Origin: Bacteroidales bacterium
GTDB lineage: Bacteria; Bacteroidota; Bacteroidia; Bacteroidales; UBA932
NCBI GenBank assembly: GCA_017626355.1
Contig: JAGAIY010000016.1
Coordinates: 62,001-126,000, forward strand
Direction of reading: 5' to 3'
Length of the DNA stretch: 64,000 nucleotides
Shown: positions 8,661 to 17,339 of the stretch, piece after piece
Numbering within the stretch: position 1 is the first letter of the stretch
How the letters are laid out: each line of letters begins with the position of its first letter
Notes under the pieces: generated by a model
The model's database searches: none
What the model saw: the letters and a program-made list of their open reading frames with translations, nothing else
What the model was told of the DNA's origin: nothing
Translations under genes and position numbers: made by a program

Positions 8661-9590
8661 TCATTTTGCAGGAACAGTATAGTCCGGGCGGAGCGAGACG
8701 GCAGAAGCGGTAGGGAAGTCTGAAGGTACAGGCTGCTTAACCTTGCCGGTTGCTGCCCATTCGGCTCCGCGGAGCAGAAGGGTCTGGAAGCCGGCGCACT
8801 GCATTGCAGGGTTTTCTTCCGCTGTAGGTCCGCAGTGTCCGATCATGATATGGAATATGCGTGCCTTGCCGTAGTCTACAGTAAATACGAGAGGCTCTTC
8901 ACGTCCTGAACCTCCACGGGATTCAATGGCGAAACCTGAATAGAGAAGATCTTTGATATTTGCCGGACCTCTCATTCTGTCATACATCTCATCCTGAGCA
9001 TGCATCCATACTTCCGGAAGTCCCTTGACGATAGGATGTTTTGCGTTACGGGCATTCATAGGATATTCACGCTGCTCTCCGTGTGAACCTCCCGGACCTG
9101 GAGTTGTATCAAGAACAGGCTTGCCGTCAACAAGATAGTAATATGGGCCTGATTTCTCAGTACGTCCTTCCCATCCTCCCAAGGCTATGACCTTGTTGAA
9201 TTCCTCCCATCCTGAGAATGCGTTGTCGGCGGCATGATAGACAATGATTCCTCCACCGTTGTTGACATATTCCATAAAAGCCGCATCTGTCTCAGCAGGC
9301 CAGCGGTCACCGTTATAATCCAGCACAACCACATCATAAGCCGAAAAATCAGGATGGAATCCGCTCATGTCGCCTCCGGCAGGAGCTGTCAGGACGATGT
9401 CTGTCTCGAAAAGGCCGGAGTTGTCGAGGATGAGCTTAATGACCTTATGGCTTACCTCCCAGTTGTGGTTGTTCTGGCCGGACACTACAAGAGCCTTCTG
9501 TTTTCCAGACTTTGCATCTGCATTCCCGATGAATAAAAATGCAGCAAGAAAAGTCGCAGCAATGATAAGTAGTTTTCGTGTGATTGTCAT
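8661..9590 (-). CDS. Secreted ThuA-like domain protein
   Basis: A 309-residue protein with a signal peptide (MTITRKLLIIAATFLAAFLFIGNADA). The body is a ThuA-like domain (glutamine-amidotransferase-like Rossmann fold): ALVVSGQNNHNW at about 34-45, VVLDYNGDRWP, GGGIIVYHAADNAF, and IFHIMIGHCGP near residue 250. ThuA of rhizobia acts with the Gfo/Idh/MocA enzyme ThuB on 3-keto-trehalose and related sugars. Here the gene is divergent from an operon encoding a Gfo/Idh/MocA enzyme and a DUF1080 protein, so a role in 3-keto-glycoside turnover in the periplasm is inferred, not shown. Confidence 0.87.
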   Translation of the reverse strand: MTITRKLLIIAATFLAAFLFIGNADAKSGKQKALVVSGQNNHNWEVSHKVIKLILDNSGLFETDIVLTAPAGGDMSGFHPDFSAYDVVVLDYNGDRWPAETDAAFMEYVNNGGGIIVYHAADNAFSGWEEFNKVIALGGWEGRTEKSGPYYYLVDGKPVLDTTPGPGGSHGEQREYPMNARNAKHPIVKGLPEVWMHAQDEMYDRMRGPANIKDLLYSGFAIESRGGSGREEPLVFTVDYGKARIFHIMIGHCGPTAEENPAMQCAGFQTLLLRGAEWAATGKVKQPVPSDFPTASAVSLRPDYTVPAK

Positions 9591-9616
9591 GGTTAGATGT
9601 TTCTATGATTATTGAA

Positions 9617-9645
9617 CAAAATTAACCATATTTTTTATAACTTTA
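9617..9645. promoter_or_regulatory. Divergent -7 boxes for the thuA-like gene and the CE15 operon
   Basis: Minus strand: TAATTTTG (complement of 9617-9624) before the thuA-like gene. Plus strand: TAACTTTA at 9638-9645 (last base differs from consensus) before the CE15 gene. The close pairing suggests co-regulation of the two transcripts. Confidence 0.55.
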
Positions 9646-9662
9646 CGAAAATTGACCTGTAT

Positions 9663-10865
9663 ATGCGTAAAATCATCATTATACTTTCTGTGTTTGTTGC
9701 GGCAATGCTTGCTGTTTCTAAGGATGTAAACGCCCAGAATGACTTCACTGCAAGATATGATGATGTTGATATTCAGTCAGATGAGCTGCCGGATCCGCTT
9801 CTTTTCAATGACGGGGGCAAGGTCAGGAATGCCCGTCATTGGGAGCGTAAGCGCAGGGCAGAGATTCTGGAAATCTTCTCTCAGGAGATGTATGGCCATA
9901 TTCCGGCAAAACCTGACGGCCTTCATTTCAAGACTATTAATGAGGAGAAGGTATATGATGGCCTCGGCATCAGAAAGACGGTAAGGATATATCTCGACAA
10001 GGCGGAGGAACATTGGTTTGATGTGCTTGTCCATCTTCCTAAGGATGCCGCAGGTCCTGTCCCGATGTTCGCCGGTCTGAATTTCAAAGGTAATGACGCT
10101 ACTCTGGACGAACGTGCGGACTTCCGCTGGCCATATGAAATGATATTGAAGGCCGGCATGGGAGTGGCGACGGCGTGGAGGGATTCCATAGAGCCGGACG
10201 GAAGGGACTGCAATATCAGGGATGAGGATGTATGTAGGGATGGCGGAGTGCGTGCGTGGTATAATGAAGGAGGGGATTGGGGAGCCATATCCGCATGGGC
10301 CTGGGGATTGAGCCGCATAATGGATTATATGGAGAAAGACCCGGCAGTCGATTGCTCGAATGTGGCGGTTGTCGGCCATTCCCGTCTTGGCAAGACCGCT
10401 CTTTGGGCAGGGGCGAATGATACGCGTTTCGCTATGGTAATATCAAATGACTCAGGATGTTGCGGAGCTGCTCTTTCAAGAAGGGTTTATGGAGAGAACT
10501 TCGCTATAATCGCAAATGCCTTCCCTCACTGGTTTACTCCGGAGTTCAGGAAATATATGTGGAACGAGGCGGAATTTCCGGCTGATCAGCACTGGCTTCT
10601 GGCTCTTGCCGCGCCACGTCCTCTTTATGTGGCAAGCGCTACTGAGGACCAGTGGGCTGACCCTAAGGGAGAATGGCTGTCAGCAAGGTTGACTTCGGAT
10701 GTATATGCCCTTTTCGGCAAGGAGGGTCTTGGTGAAACCATGCCTGCCCCCGATACACCGGACAGAAACAATCATGTAGGCTATCACCTGCGTACGGGAG
10801 CCCATAATATCCTGGCCTATGACTGGGAGCAGTATATAGCCTTCGCTCATAAGCATTTCAGATAA
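9663..10865 (+). CDS. Glucuronoyl esterase-like protein (CE15)
   Basis: A 400-residue secreted serine esterase. The ATG at 9663 is chosen because it begins a proper signal peptide ([25 protein letters not shown]) and lies downstream of the -7 box; an in-frame ATG at 9612 lies upstream of it. The CE15 hallmarks are [18 protein letters not shown] with nucleophile Ser240, the [17 protein letters not shown] and NAFPHWF blocks, and catalytic His381 in [17 protein letters not shown]15 enzymes split ester bonds between lignin alcohols and 4-O-methyl-glucuronic acid on xylan; bacterial members also accept other uronate esters. It opens a four-gene operon; DUF1080 follows after 19 nt. Confidence 0.87.
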   Translation: MRKIIIILSVFVAAMLAVSKDVNAQNDFTARYDDVDIQSDELPDPLLFNDGGKVRNARHWERKRRAEILEIFSQEMYGHIPAKPDGLHFKTINEEKVYDGLGIRKTVRIYLDKAEEHWFDVLVHLPKDAAGPVPMFAGLNFKGNDATLDERADFRWPYEMILKAGMGVATAWRDSIEPDGRDCNIRDEDVCRDGGVRAWYNEGGDWGAISAWAWGLSRIMDYMEKDPAVDCSNVAVVGHSRLGKTALWAGANDTRFAMVISNDSGCCGAALSRRVYGENFAIIANAFPHWFTPEFRKYMWNEAEFPADQHWLLALAAPRPLYVASATEDQWADPKGEWLSARLTSDVYALFGKEGLGETMPAPDTPDRNNHVGYHLRTGAHNILAYDWEQYIAFAHKHFR

Positions 10866-10884
10866 TGATAAACACTATAACCAT

Positions 10885-12234
10885 ATGAAAAGAATAATTC
10901 TGACTCTTCTTGCAGTATCTTTAGCAGTATCTTCGTTCGCCCAGAACAACTGGCGTGAAATCTTTAACGGAAAAAATCTTAAAGGCTGGACCAGACTCAA
11001 TGGTACAGCGGAGTACAAGGTAAAGGACGGGGTAATCGTAGGAACAACGAAACTTGGCACTCCGAATACATTCCTTGCATATAAGGAGGATCTTTCGGAT
11101 TTCATCCTTGAATTCGACTTTAAGGTCGATGATGCTCTGAACTCCGGAGTCCAGTTCCGTTCGGCAAGCATTGACAGTTACCATAACGGCCGTGTACATG
11201 GCTATCAGTTCGAGATAGATCCGTCGCCAAGGGCTTGGTCTGCAGGAATTTATGATGAGGGACGTGACGGATGGCTCTACACTATACAGGATCGTGCATC
11301 CAAGGATGCATTCAGAAACGGAGAATGGAATCATGCCCGTATCGAGGCTGTAGGCAACCGTATCCGTACCTGGCTCAACGGTGTCCCATGCGCAAATCTT
11401 GTAGATGAAAGGTCATCCCATGGCTTCATTGCCCTTCAGGTTCATGGCATCGGAAGTGAGGACCAGGCCGGCAGGCATGTATGCTGGAAGAATATCCGTC
11501 TCTGTACTCAGAATCTTCAGGATGAAATGTGGTCGGAGGATGCAGGTGCTGTAGAGGTGAGCCGTCTGAACAACAAGCTTACAGAGCAGGAGGTTGCAGA
11601 AGGATGGGAACTCCTCTGGGATGGCAAGACCACTGACGGATGGCGTGGTGCAAAGCTCGCAGGCTTTCCTGAAAAGGGCTGGACTATCGAGGATGGAATC
11701 CTCAAAGTCCATAAATCCGATGGAGGCGAATCTACAAACGGAGGTGATATCGTGACCGTGGATAAATATCGCAACTTCGAACTTAAGGTTGACTTCAAGA
11801 TTACTGAAGGTGCAAACAGCGGTATTAAGTATTTTGTTGATACTGAGCTTAATAAAGGTGAAGGCTCGTCTATCGGATGTGAGTTCCAGATTCTGGATGA
11901 CAACAGGCATCCTGATGCAAAGATGGGTGTGAACGGCAACAGAAAGCTCGCTTCGCTCTATGACCTGATTCCTGCTCCGGAAAACAAGGGATACAGAGGC
12001 GGTTTCTTCAATACTGCCATAGTCAAGGTGAACGGCAATCATGTCGAGCATTGGCTCAATGAGACAAAGGTTCTCGAGTATGAGCGTAATTCGCAGATGT
12101 GGGAAGCTCTTGTCAACTATAGCAAGTACAAGGTATGGCCGGGCTTCGGTACAGCAGAGGAGGGACATATCCTTCTTCAGGACCATGGTGATGAGGTGTG
12201 GTTCAGGAACATCAAGATCAAGGTTCTTCCATAA
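10885..12234 (+). CDS. Tandem DUF1080 (3-keto-disaccharide hydrolase-like) protein
   Basis: A 449-residue secreted protein with signal peptide ([20 protein letters not shown]) and two concanavalin-like DUF1080 domains: domain 1 about 22-210 (begins [13 protein letters not shown], has LNSGVQFRS) and domain 2 about 235-449 (begins [13 protein letters not shown], has [11 protein letters not shown] and ends [12 protein letters not shown]). DUF1080 proteins have been reported to cleave 3-keto-glycosides, and the adjacent Gfo/Idh/MocA gene would supply such substrates. The two domains differ enough in loops that one may bind and the other catalyse; this is inference. It is the second gene of the operon. 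Confidence 0.9.
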   Translation: MKRIILTLLAVSLAVSSFAQNNWREIFNGKNLKGWTRLNGTAEYKVKDGVIVGTTKLGTPNTFLAYKEDLSDFILEFDFKVDDALNSGVQFRSASIDSYHNGRVHGYQFEIDPSPRAWSAGIYDEGRDGWLYTIQDRASKDAFRNGEWNHARIEAVGNRIRTWLNGVPCANLVDERSSHGFIALQVHGIGSEDQAGRHVCWKNIRLCTQNLQDEMWSEDAGAVEVSRLNNKLTEQEVAEGWELLWDGKTTDGWRGAKLAGFPEKGWTIEDGILKVHKSDGGESTNGGDIVTVDKYRNFELKVDFKITEGANSGIKYFVDTELNKGEGSSIGCEFQILDDNRHPDAKMGVNGNRKLASLYDLIPAPENKGYRGGFFNTAIVKVNGNHVEHWLNETKVLEYERNSQMWEALVNYSKYKVWPGFGTAEEGHILLQDHGDEVWFRNIKIKVLP

Positions 12235-12260
12235 ATACATGAATTACAAACACAAAAGAT

Positions 12261-13694
12261 ATGAAGACAGATAGAAGAGATTTTCTCAAGCAGATGACAG
12301 TCCTTACAGCTGCAGCTGCTATGCCGGGAGTGGTTGCTTCAGCTGATGCAGCTTCCAAGGTTTCTCCACGTAAGGTAAAGCCGGGCAGGAAGGTAAGACT
12401 TGCATGCGTCGGTATCGGTAACCGCGGAAACGAAGTGTTCAAGCAGTTCGAGGCTACGGATTTATGTGATTTCGTAGCTTTATGCGACATTGACATGGGA
12501 GCGCCTCAGACCTTGGAAATCATCGAAAAGTATCCGGATGTCCCTCGTTATCAGGACTTCAGGAAGATGTTCAAGGAAATGGGAAAGAAGATCGATGCTG
12601 TTTATGTGGCGACTCCTGACCACAGCCATTTCCCTATATGCATGCTTGCAATGTCACTCGGCATCAACGTATATGTCGAGAAGCCTATGGCTCATTCCTT
12701 CTATGAGTGCGAGCTTATGATGGAGGCGGAGAAGAAATATGGCGTTGTCACTCAGATGGGTAATCAGGGCCATTCGGAGGAAAACTATTTCCAGTTCAAG
12801 GCCTGGAAGGAAGCCGGCATCATCAGAAATGTCCGTGCCATCACCGCTCATATGAACAATTCGCGCCGTTGGCATGGATGGGATCATAAGATGCAGTCAT
12901 ATTTCCCGGAACAGCCGGTACCTTCGACTCTGGACTGGGATTCATGGCTTTGCGGAGAGATGCATCATCCATACAGCAAGGATTTCGTTAACGGACAGTG
13001 GCGTTGCTGGTATGATTTCGGAATGGGAGCCCTGGGTGATTGGGGTGCCCATCTTATTGATACCGCTCATGAATTCCTCGAGCTCGGTCTTCCTACAGAG
13101 ATCAACATGCTCAGAGCGGAAGGTCACAACCCGTTCTTCTATCCATACTCCTCTACGATCGAATTCAAGTTCCCGGCACGTGGCGATATGCCGCCTGTAG
13201 ATATAACATGGTACGATGGTCTTGACAACATCCCTCCTGTTCCGGAGGGTTATGGCAAAGTTGAGCTTGATCCGAATATCCCTTCAGTGGCTGGCGGCAA
13301 GATCCAGCCGGCTGAACTCAATCCTGGCAAGATCATCTATTCTGATGAACTCACCTTCAAGGGAGGCTCCCATGGCTCGCCTCTACAGATCATTCCTGAA
13401 AGCAAGGCGAAGGAGTGGGAATCACGTCTTCCTCATGTGCCTGATGAGTCAAATTTCTCAAATCATTTTGCAAACTTCCTTCTTGCATGCCAGGGAGTCG
13501 AGAAACCTCGTTCTCCATTCAGCGTAGCCGGCCCTCTCAGTCAGGTCTTCTGCCTTGGAGTCATCGCCCAGCAGCTGAATGCCCGTCTGAAGTTCGATCC
13601 TCAGACCAAGCAGTTCACAAACAGCCCGGTGGCTAACCTTCTCCTCAGGAGAGGCATCCCTCGCAAGGGCTGGGAAGAGTTCTACCTTCTTTAA
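12261..13694 (+). CDS. Tat-exported Gfo/Idh/MocA-family oxidoreductase
   Basis: A 477-residue protein starting with a twin-arginine signal (DRRDFLK at 4-10, then a hydrophobic stretch to about residue 30), so it is folded with NAD(P) before export. The Rossmann motif GIGNRG is at 51-56 and the family EKP motif at 140-142; TPDHSH at 118-123 and the GALGDWGAHLIDTAHEF block are typical of sugar-oxidising members in Bacteroidota. Such enzymes oxidise the C3 hydroxyl of glycosides with a bound cofactor. Position after DUF1080 supports formation of a 3-keto intermediate that the DUF1080 protein would cleave. The substrate is unknown. Confidence 0.92.
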   Translation: MKTDRRDFLKQMTVLTAAAAMPGVVASADAASKVSPRKVKPGRKVRLACVGIGNRGNEVFKQFEATDLCDFVALCDIDMGAPQTLEIIEKYPDVPRYQDFRKMFKEMGKKIDAVYVATPDHSHFPICMLAMSLGINVYVEKPMAHSFYECELMMEAEKKYGVVTQMGNQGHSEENYFQFKAWKEAGIIRNVRAITAHMNNSRRWHGWDHKMQSYFPEQPVPSTLDWDSWLCGEMHHPYSKDFVNGQWRCWYDFGMGALGDWGAHLIDTAHEFLELGLPTEINMLRAEGHNPFFYPYSSTIEFKFPARGDMPPVDITWYDGLDNIPPVPEGYGKVELDPNIPSVAGGKIQPAELNPGKIIYSDELTFKGGSHGSPLQIIPESKAKEWESRLPHVPDESNFSNHFANFLLACQGVEKPRSPFSVAGPLSQVFCLGVIAQQLNARLKFDPQTKQFTNSPVANLLLRRGIPRKGWEEFYLL

Positions 13695-13703
13695 TTGTTT
13701 CTC

Positions 13704-14513
13704 ATGAATCTCTTTGATATTAAAGATAAAGTTGTGGTCATGACCGGTGGTACAGGCGTCCTCGGTCATGCCATTGCTGCTCATCTTGCTGAAGAAGGAG
13801 CGAAAGTGGTCATCCTCGGACGTAAGGCAGAAGTCGGCAACGCTCAGGTTGAAGCTATAAAGGCCAAAGGCGGGGAGGCGATGTTCCTGACTGCCGATGT
13901 CATGGACCGTGCAAAGCTCGAGCAGAATCTGGAAGATATAATGGCTGCATATGGAAGGGTCGACGCCCTTCTGAATGCTGCAGGAGGCAATATGCCCGGG
14001 GCAACGATCGCGCCCGACGGGAATTTCTTCGACCTTGATCCGGAGGATTTTCAGAAGGTGCTGGATCTCAATCTTGTGGGAACTGTTCTTCCGACTCAGG
14101 TATTCCTCAAGCCTATGGTGGAACAGGGAAAGGGAGCGATAGTGAACTTTTCGAGCATGGCGGCTTTCCGTCCTCTTACCAGGGTATGCGGCTATGCTGC
14201 AGCCAAGGCCGGGGTAACTAATTTCACTGCCTATATGGCGACGGAAGTCGCTAAGAAATTCGGCGAAGGCATCAGGGTCAATGCCATAGCACCAGGATTT
14301 TTCCTTACTGAGCAGAACAGGACTCTCCTGACCAATCCGGACGGTACTTATACTGCCAGGGGAAATGATGTAATCCGTCAGACTCCGTTCGGACGAATGG
14401 GGCGGGCAGAAGAACTCTGCGGTACGATTCAGTATCTGATCAGCGAGGCTTCAAGCTTCGTGACAGGAACTGTCGCCATCGTTGACGGCGGTTTCAATGC
14501 CTATGCAATGTAG
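13704..14513 (+). CDS. SDR-family D-mannonate oxidoreductase-like enzyme
   Basis: A 269-residue cytoplasmic short-chain dehydrogenase. The ATG at 13704 is preferred over an in-frame TTG at 13695. Cofactor motif TGGTGVLG at 14-21, NAAGGN at 91-96, catalytic Ser150/151, Tyr164 and Lys168. The NAAGGN form and the long insert after it (PGATIAPDGNFFDLDPEDF) are characteristic of the SDR D-mannonate oxidoreductases (fructuronate reductases) of the glucuronate pathway. That fits a CE15 esterase three genes upstream, which would release glucuronate units. No mannonate dehydratase or glucuronate isomerase is in the window. Confidence 0.85.
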   Translation: MNLFDIKDKVVVMTGGTGVLGHAIAAHLAEEGAKVVILGRKAEVGNAQVEAIKAKGGEAMFLTADVMDRAKLEQNLEDIMAAYGRVDALLNAAGGNMPGATIAPDGNFFDLDPEDFQKVLDLNLVGTVLPTQVFLKPMVEQGKGAIVNFSSMAAFRPLTRVCGYAAAKAGVTNFTAYMATEVAKKFGEGIRVNAIAPGFFLTEQNRTLLTNPDGTYTARGNDVIRQTPFGRMGRAEELCGTIQYLISEASSFVTGTVAIVDGGFNAYAM

Positions 14514-14526
14514 ATTGAATGTGGAA

Positions 14527-14570
14527 GGTTCTCTGCAGATCAGCGCTGAGCTATGAATCTGTAGAGAATC
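14527..14570. terminator. Possible hairpin between convergent SDR and tonB genes
   Basis: An imperfect 14-bp stem (14527-14540 with 14557-14570) around a 16-nt loop. The right arm lies inside the 3' end of the leftward tonB-like gene. No strong T-tract; weak support. Confidence 0.35.
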
Positions 14571-15277
14571 TCTCCTGTCTGATTCGGTGGGGCTGTCTGT
14601 GAGGCTGAGAAACGCGAGAGACGGGCAGCACGGACTGCAAAATTGCGAAGGCACTGGTCATCTGAGGATATTCCATCCATTACCTTGGCCCCTACTACCT
14701 GACCGGCATTGTTGACTGTTATTATTACAGTAACGTCTCCTGCCCCGTAACATCTGTATGCAGGAATCTTCAGATGGCTGGCTTTTCTGCCGTCAAGTGT
14801 ATAGGAAACTACTGACGGGCCGCTGTATTCCTTCTTGTTGCTGTCATCGGACTTGTTCTGATGCTGCATTTCCACAGTCTCTTCACGCGCATCCTCGGAA
14901 ATTGCGTCCTTATGCCCGTTCTTCAGATCCTGGGCAAGTCTGGCTGCATCCTTGTACAGCTGTTCTGCGTCTGTGCCTCTGTCATCCTTCAAGGTCGAAC
15001 TTGAAGCATCCACCGCTATGTTCCTTATCTGTGAAGATGAAGCCTGGGCGGCTGCTATCATCTCGTCAAGCTTGCGGCTGATATCCTCCTTGAATACCTC
15101 TTCCTTTTCCTTACGCTCGATTTCCTCCTGTTTCGAGAAGTCAAGGACGAAGCTTTCCTCGCGCCTTATTGATGAATCGATGGAATACAGAAGCAGGACA
15201 ATAATCACCGTGAGATGGAATATCACGGTGAGATACAGTCCTGCCTTATTTTCCTTTTCGAATTTCAAATGTTTCAA
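14540..15277 (-). CDS. TonB-like energy transducer without proline-rich linker
   Basis: A 245-residue protein with a short cytoplasmic N-terminus, one membrane helix (about 14-33), a charged, probably coiled periplasmic region (about 45-150) and a C-terminal TonB-like domain (about 165-245: GDVTVIITVNNAGQVVGAKVMDG, LRNFAVRAARLSRF, GEILYRFIAQR). TonB couples the ExbB/ExbD proton-motive motor to outer-membrane transporters. The usual Pro-rich spacer is absent; the linker is Lys/Glu/Asp/Ser-rich instead. It is the last gene of asnS-udk-tonB and overlaps udk by 4 nt. An exbB-exbD-exbD operon lies 3.4 kb away. Confidence 0.8.
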   Translation of the reverse strand: MKHLKFEKENKAGLYLTVIFHLTVIIVLLLYSIDSSIRREESFVLDFSKQEEIERKEKEEVFKEDISRKLDEMIAAAQASSSQIRNIAVDASSSTLKDDRGTDAEQLYKDAARLAQDLKNGHKDAISEDAREETVEMQHQNKSDDSNKKEYSGPSVVSYTLDGRKASHLKIPAYRCYGAGDVTVIITVNNAGQVVGAKVMDGISSDDQCLRNFAVRAARLSRFSASQTAPPNQTGEILYRFIAQR

Positions 15278-15897
15278 CGGCTTTTCTTGCTGTTTGCAAG
15301 GGATTTCTCGATAGTGGCCGAAATAACATCGATCGCCACCTTGTTGTGACCTCCCTGTGGGATGATGATGTCCGCATAACGCTTGCTAGGTTCTATGAAC
15401 TGGAGATACATAGGCTTTACGGTCTTGGAGTATCTCTCGATGACCCATTCCACTGTCTTTCCACGTTCAACGATGTCACGCGCCATTACCCTCATGAGCC
15501 TGTCGTCATCATCCGCATCTACGAAGATCTTGATATCCATAAGCTTGCGGAGTTTCGGATCCGAGAATATCAGGATACCTTCGACGATGATCACGTCAGC
15601 CGGCTTCACGGTCACTGTTTCAGTAGAACGTCCGCAGGTTATGTATGAATATATCGGCTGCTCGACTATCCTGCCTTCCCTGAGTTCCTTGAGCTGGGCT
15701 CTGAGAAGATCGAAGTCGATGGATTCTGGATGGTCGAAGTTATGGACTCTTTTCTCTTCTTCGCTGAGATGACCGAGATCCTTGTAATATGAGTCCTGAG
15801 GGATCACGACAACATTCTCCTTGAGCTGTTCCGTGATCGCCTTCACGACTGTAGTCTTTCCGGAACCGGAACCTCCGGCAATACCTATTATAAGCAT
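15274..15897 (-). CDS. udk: Uridine kinase
   Basis: A 207-residue P-loop kinase that phosphorylates uridine and cytidine in pyrimidine salvage. Walker A GGSGSGKTT is at 8-16; the base-recognition region contains FDHPESIDFDLL and PIYSYITCGRS; a conserved DIVERGKTVEWVIERY segment forms the lid and C-terminal part. Length is normal. Its start lies 1 nt after the asnS stop and its end overlaps the tonB-like gene by 4 nt, so it belongs to one leftward transcript. Confidence 0.96.
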   Translation of the reverse strand: MLIIGIAGGSGSGKTTVVKAITEQLKENVVVIPQDSYYKDLGHLSEEEKRVHNFDHPESIDFDLLRAQLKELREGRIVEQPIYSYITCGRSTETVTVKPADVIIVEGILIFSDPKLRKLMDIKIFVDADDDDRLMRVMARDIVERGKTVEWVIERYSKTVKPMYLQFIEPSKRYADIIIPQGGHNKVAIDVISATIEKSLANSKKSR

Positions 15898-15898
15898 A

Positions 15899-17293
15899 TT
15901 AATATTCTGCGTTCTTTGGTGTGCGAGGGAATGGAATCACGTCACGGATGTTGGTCATACCTGTAACGAACAGGAGGAGACGCTCGAATCCGAGACCGAA
16001 ACCGCTGTGAGGAGCCGAACCGAATCTTCTGGTATCAAGATACCATTCAAGACCCTTCCTGCTCATTCCGAGCTCGTCAATACGGTTCTCGAGTTTCTCA
16101 AGCGAAGCCTCTCTCTCCGATCCTCCGATGATCTCACCGATCTTAGGGAAGAGAACGTCCATCGCGCGTACGGTCTTGCCGTCTTCGTTCTGCTTCATAT
16201 AGAAGGCCTTGATATCCTTAGGATAGTCAGTAAGTATCACAGGCTTCTTGAAGTGCTTCTCCACGAGATATCTTTCGTGCTCGCTCTGGAGGTCTGTGCC
16301 CCAGCTTACCGGATATTCCCACTCGACGCCGGCGCTCTCGAGGATCTTTATACCCTCGGTGTATGGAAGACGTACGAACTCTGTGTCGGCAACGCCTTCA
16401 AGTCTCTCCAGGAGTTCGTTGTCGAATCTGTCGTTGAGGAACTTGATGTCATCGTAGCAGTTGTCAAGGGCATATTTCACAAGATACTTGATGAACTCTT
16501 CTGCGAGATCCATGTTGTCCTTGATATCATAGAATGCCATCTCCGGCTCGATCATCCAGAACTCTGCAAGATGTCGTGGAGTATTGGAATTCTCTGCACG
16601 GAAAGTAGGTCCGAATGTGTAGATCTCTCCCAATGCCATAGCTCCGAGCTCACCCTCAAGCTGACCGCTCACGGTAAGGCTTGTCTCCTTTCCGAAGAAA
16701 TCCTTTGTATAGTCTATTCCGCCTTTCTTGTTGCGTGGAAGATTCTCCATGTCAAGAGTTGTGACGCGGAACATCTGTCCTGCTCCTTCGCAGTCCGATG
16801 CTGTGATGAGCGGAGTATGTACGTATACGAAGCCCTTCTCGTTGAAGAACTGATGGATGGCATAAGCCATCTTGCTCCTGATGCGGTATACTGCTCCGAA
16901 TGTATTGGTCCTCGGACGGAGATGAGCCACTGTCCTGAGGAATTCGAAGGAAGTATCCTTCTTCTGGAGCGGATATCTCATAGGGTCGCACTCTCCGTAG
17001 ATCTCTATTTCTGTAGCCTGAATCTCAGTGGCCTGTCCGCCACCCATGGATTCTACCAGCTGACCCTTGACAGCGATACATGCTCCCGTAGTGACTTTGG
17101 CGAGAACAGCCTCGTTATCCGGTGTCTTGTCGACAACTATCTGAATATTATTGATTGTAGAACCGTCGTTCAGGGCTATGAAAGCCACATTCTTGTTTCC
17201 TCTCTTTGTCCTTACCCATCCTTTGGCAAGTACCTCTTTTCCCGCCTCGCTCTTCAGCAGGTCTTTGACTTTGGTTCTGATAACTGTTTCCAT
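15899..17293 (-). CDS. asnS: Asparagine-tRNA ligase
   Basis: A 464-residue class II aminoacyl-tRNA synthetase. An N-terminal OB-fold anticodon-binding domain (about 1-110, including [21 protein letters not shown]) is followed by the catalytic domain with motif 2 ([21 protein letters not shown]) and motif 3 ([16 protein letters not shown] near the C-terminus). Asn rather than Asp specificity is judged from overall similarity to AsnRS. It is the first gene of the asnS-udk-tonB operon, with its -7 box at 17320-17327 in the 46-nt gap after the alkaline phosphatase gene. Confidence 0.97.
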   Translation of the reverse strand: METVIRTKVKDLLKSEAGKEVLAKGWVRTKRGNKNVAFIALNDGSTINNIQIVVDKTPDNEAVLAKVTTGACIAVKGQLVESMGGGQATEIQATEIEIYGECDPMRYPLQKKDTSFEFLRTVAHLRPRTNTFGAVYRIRSKMAYAIHQFFNEKGFVYVHTPLITASDCEGAGQMFRVTTLDMENLPRNKKGGIDYTKDFFGKETSLTVSGQLEGELGAMALGEIYTFGPTFRAENSNTPRHLAEFWMIEPEMAFYDIKDNMDLAEEFIKYLVKYALDNCYDDIKFLNDRFDNELLERLEGVADTEFVRLPYTEGIKILESAGVEWEYPVSWGTDLQSEHERYLVEKHFKKPVILTDYPKDIKAFYMKQNEDGKTVRAMDVLFPKIGEIIGGSEREASLEKLENRIDELGMSRKGLEWYLDTRRFGSAPHSGFGLGFERLLLFVTGMTNIRDVIPFPRTPKNAEY

Positions 17294-17319
17294 TTATATT
17301 AGTGATTTTTCAAACTTTG

Positions 17320-17327
17320 CAAAGATA
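17320..17327 (-). promoter_or_regulatory. asnS -7 box
   Basis: TATCTTTG on the minus strand, 26 nt before the asnS ATG. Matches TAnnTTTG. No -33 box seen, and the upstream alkaline phosphatase gene ends only 12 nt further upstream. Confidence 0.65.
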
Positions 17328-17339
17328 GTGGATTTGCTT

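Noticed and set aside
8661..14513. The carbohydrate island as a classical polysaccharide utilisation locus
   Set aside because: No SusC/SusD pair, glycoside hydrolase, polysaccharide lyase or hybrid two-component sensor is present next to it.
15821..17302. A 493-codon open frame on the plus strand opposite udk and asnS
   Set aside because: It mirrors the conserved asnS and udk genes, has a Ser/Leu/Cys-rich sequence with no domain, and arises from codon bias on the opposite strand. The same applies to other long frames opposite murI (1740-2801), typA (43703-44635), fumarase (6416-7033) and porin (32889-33698).
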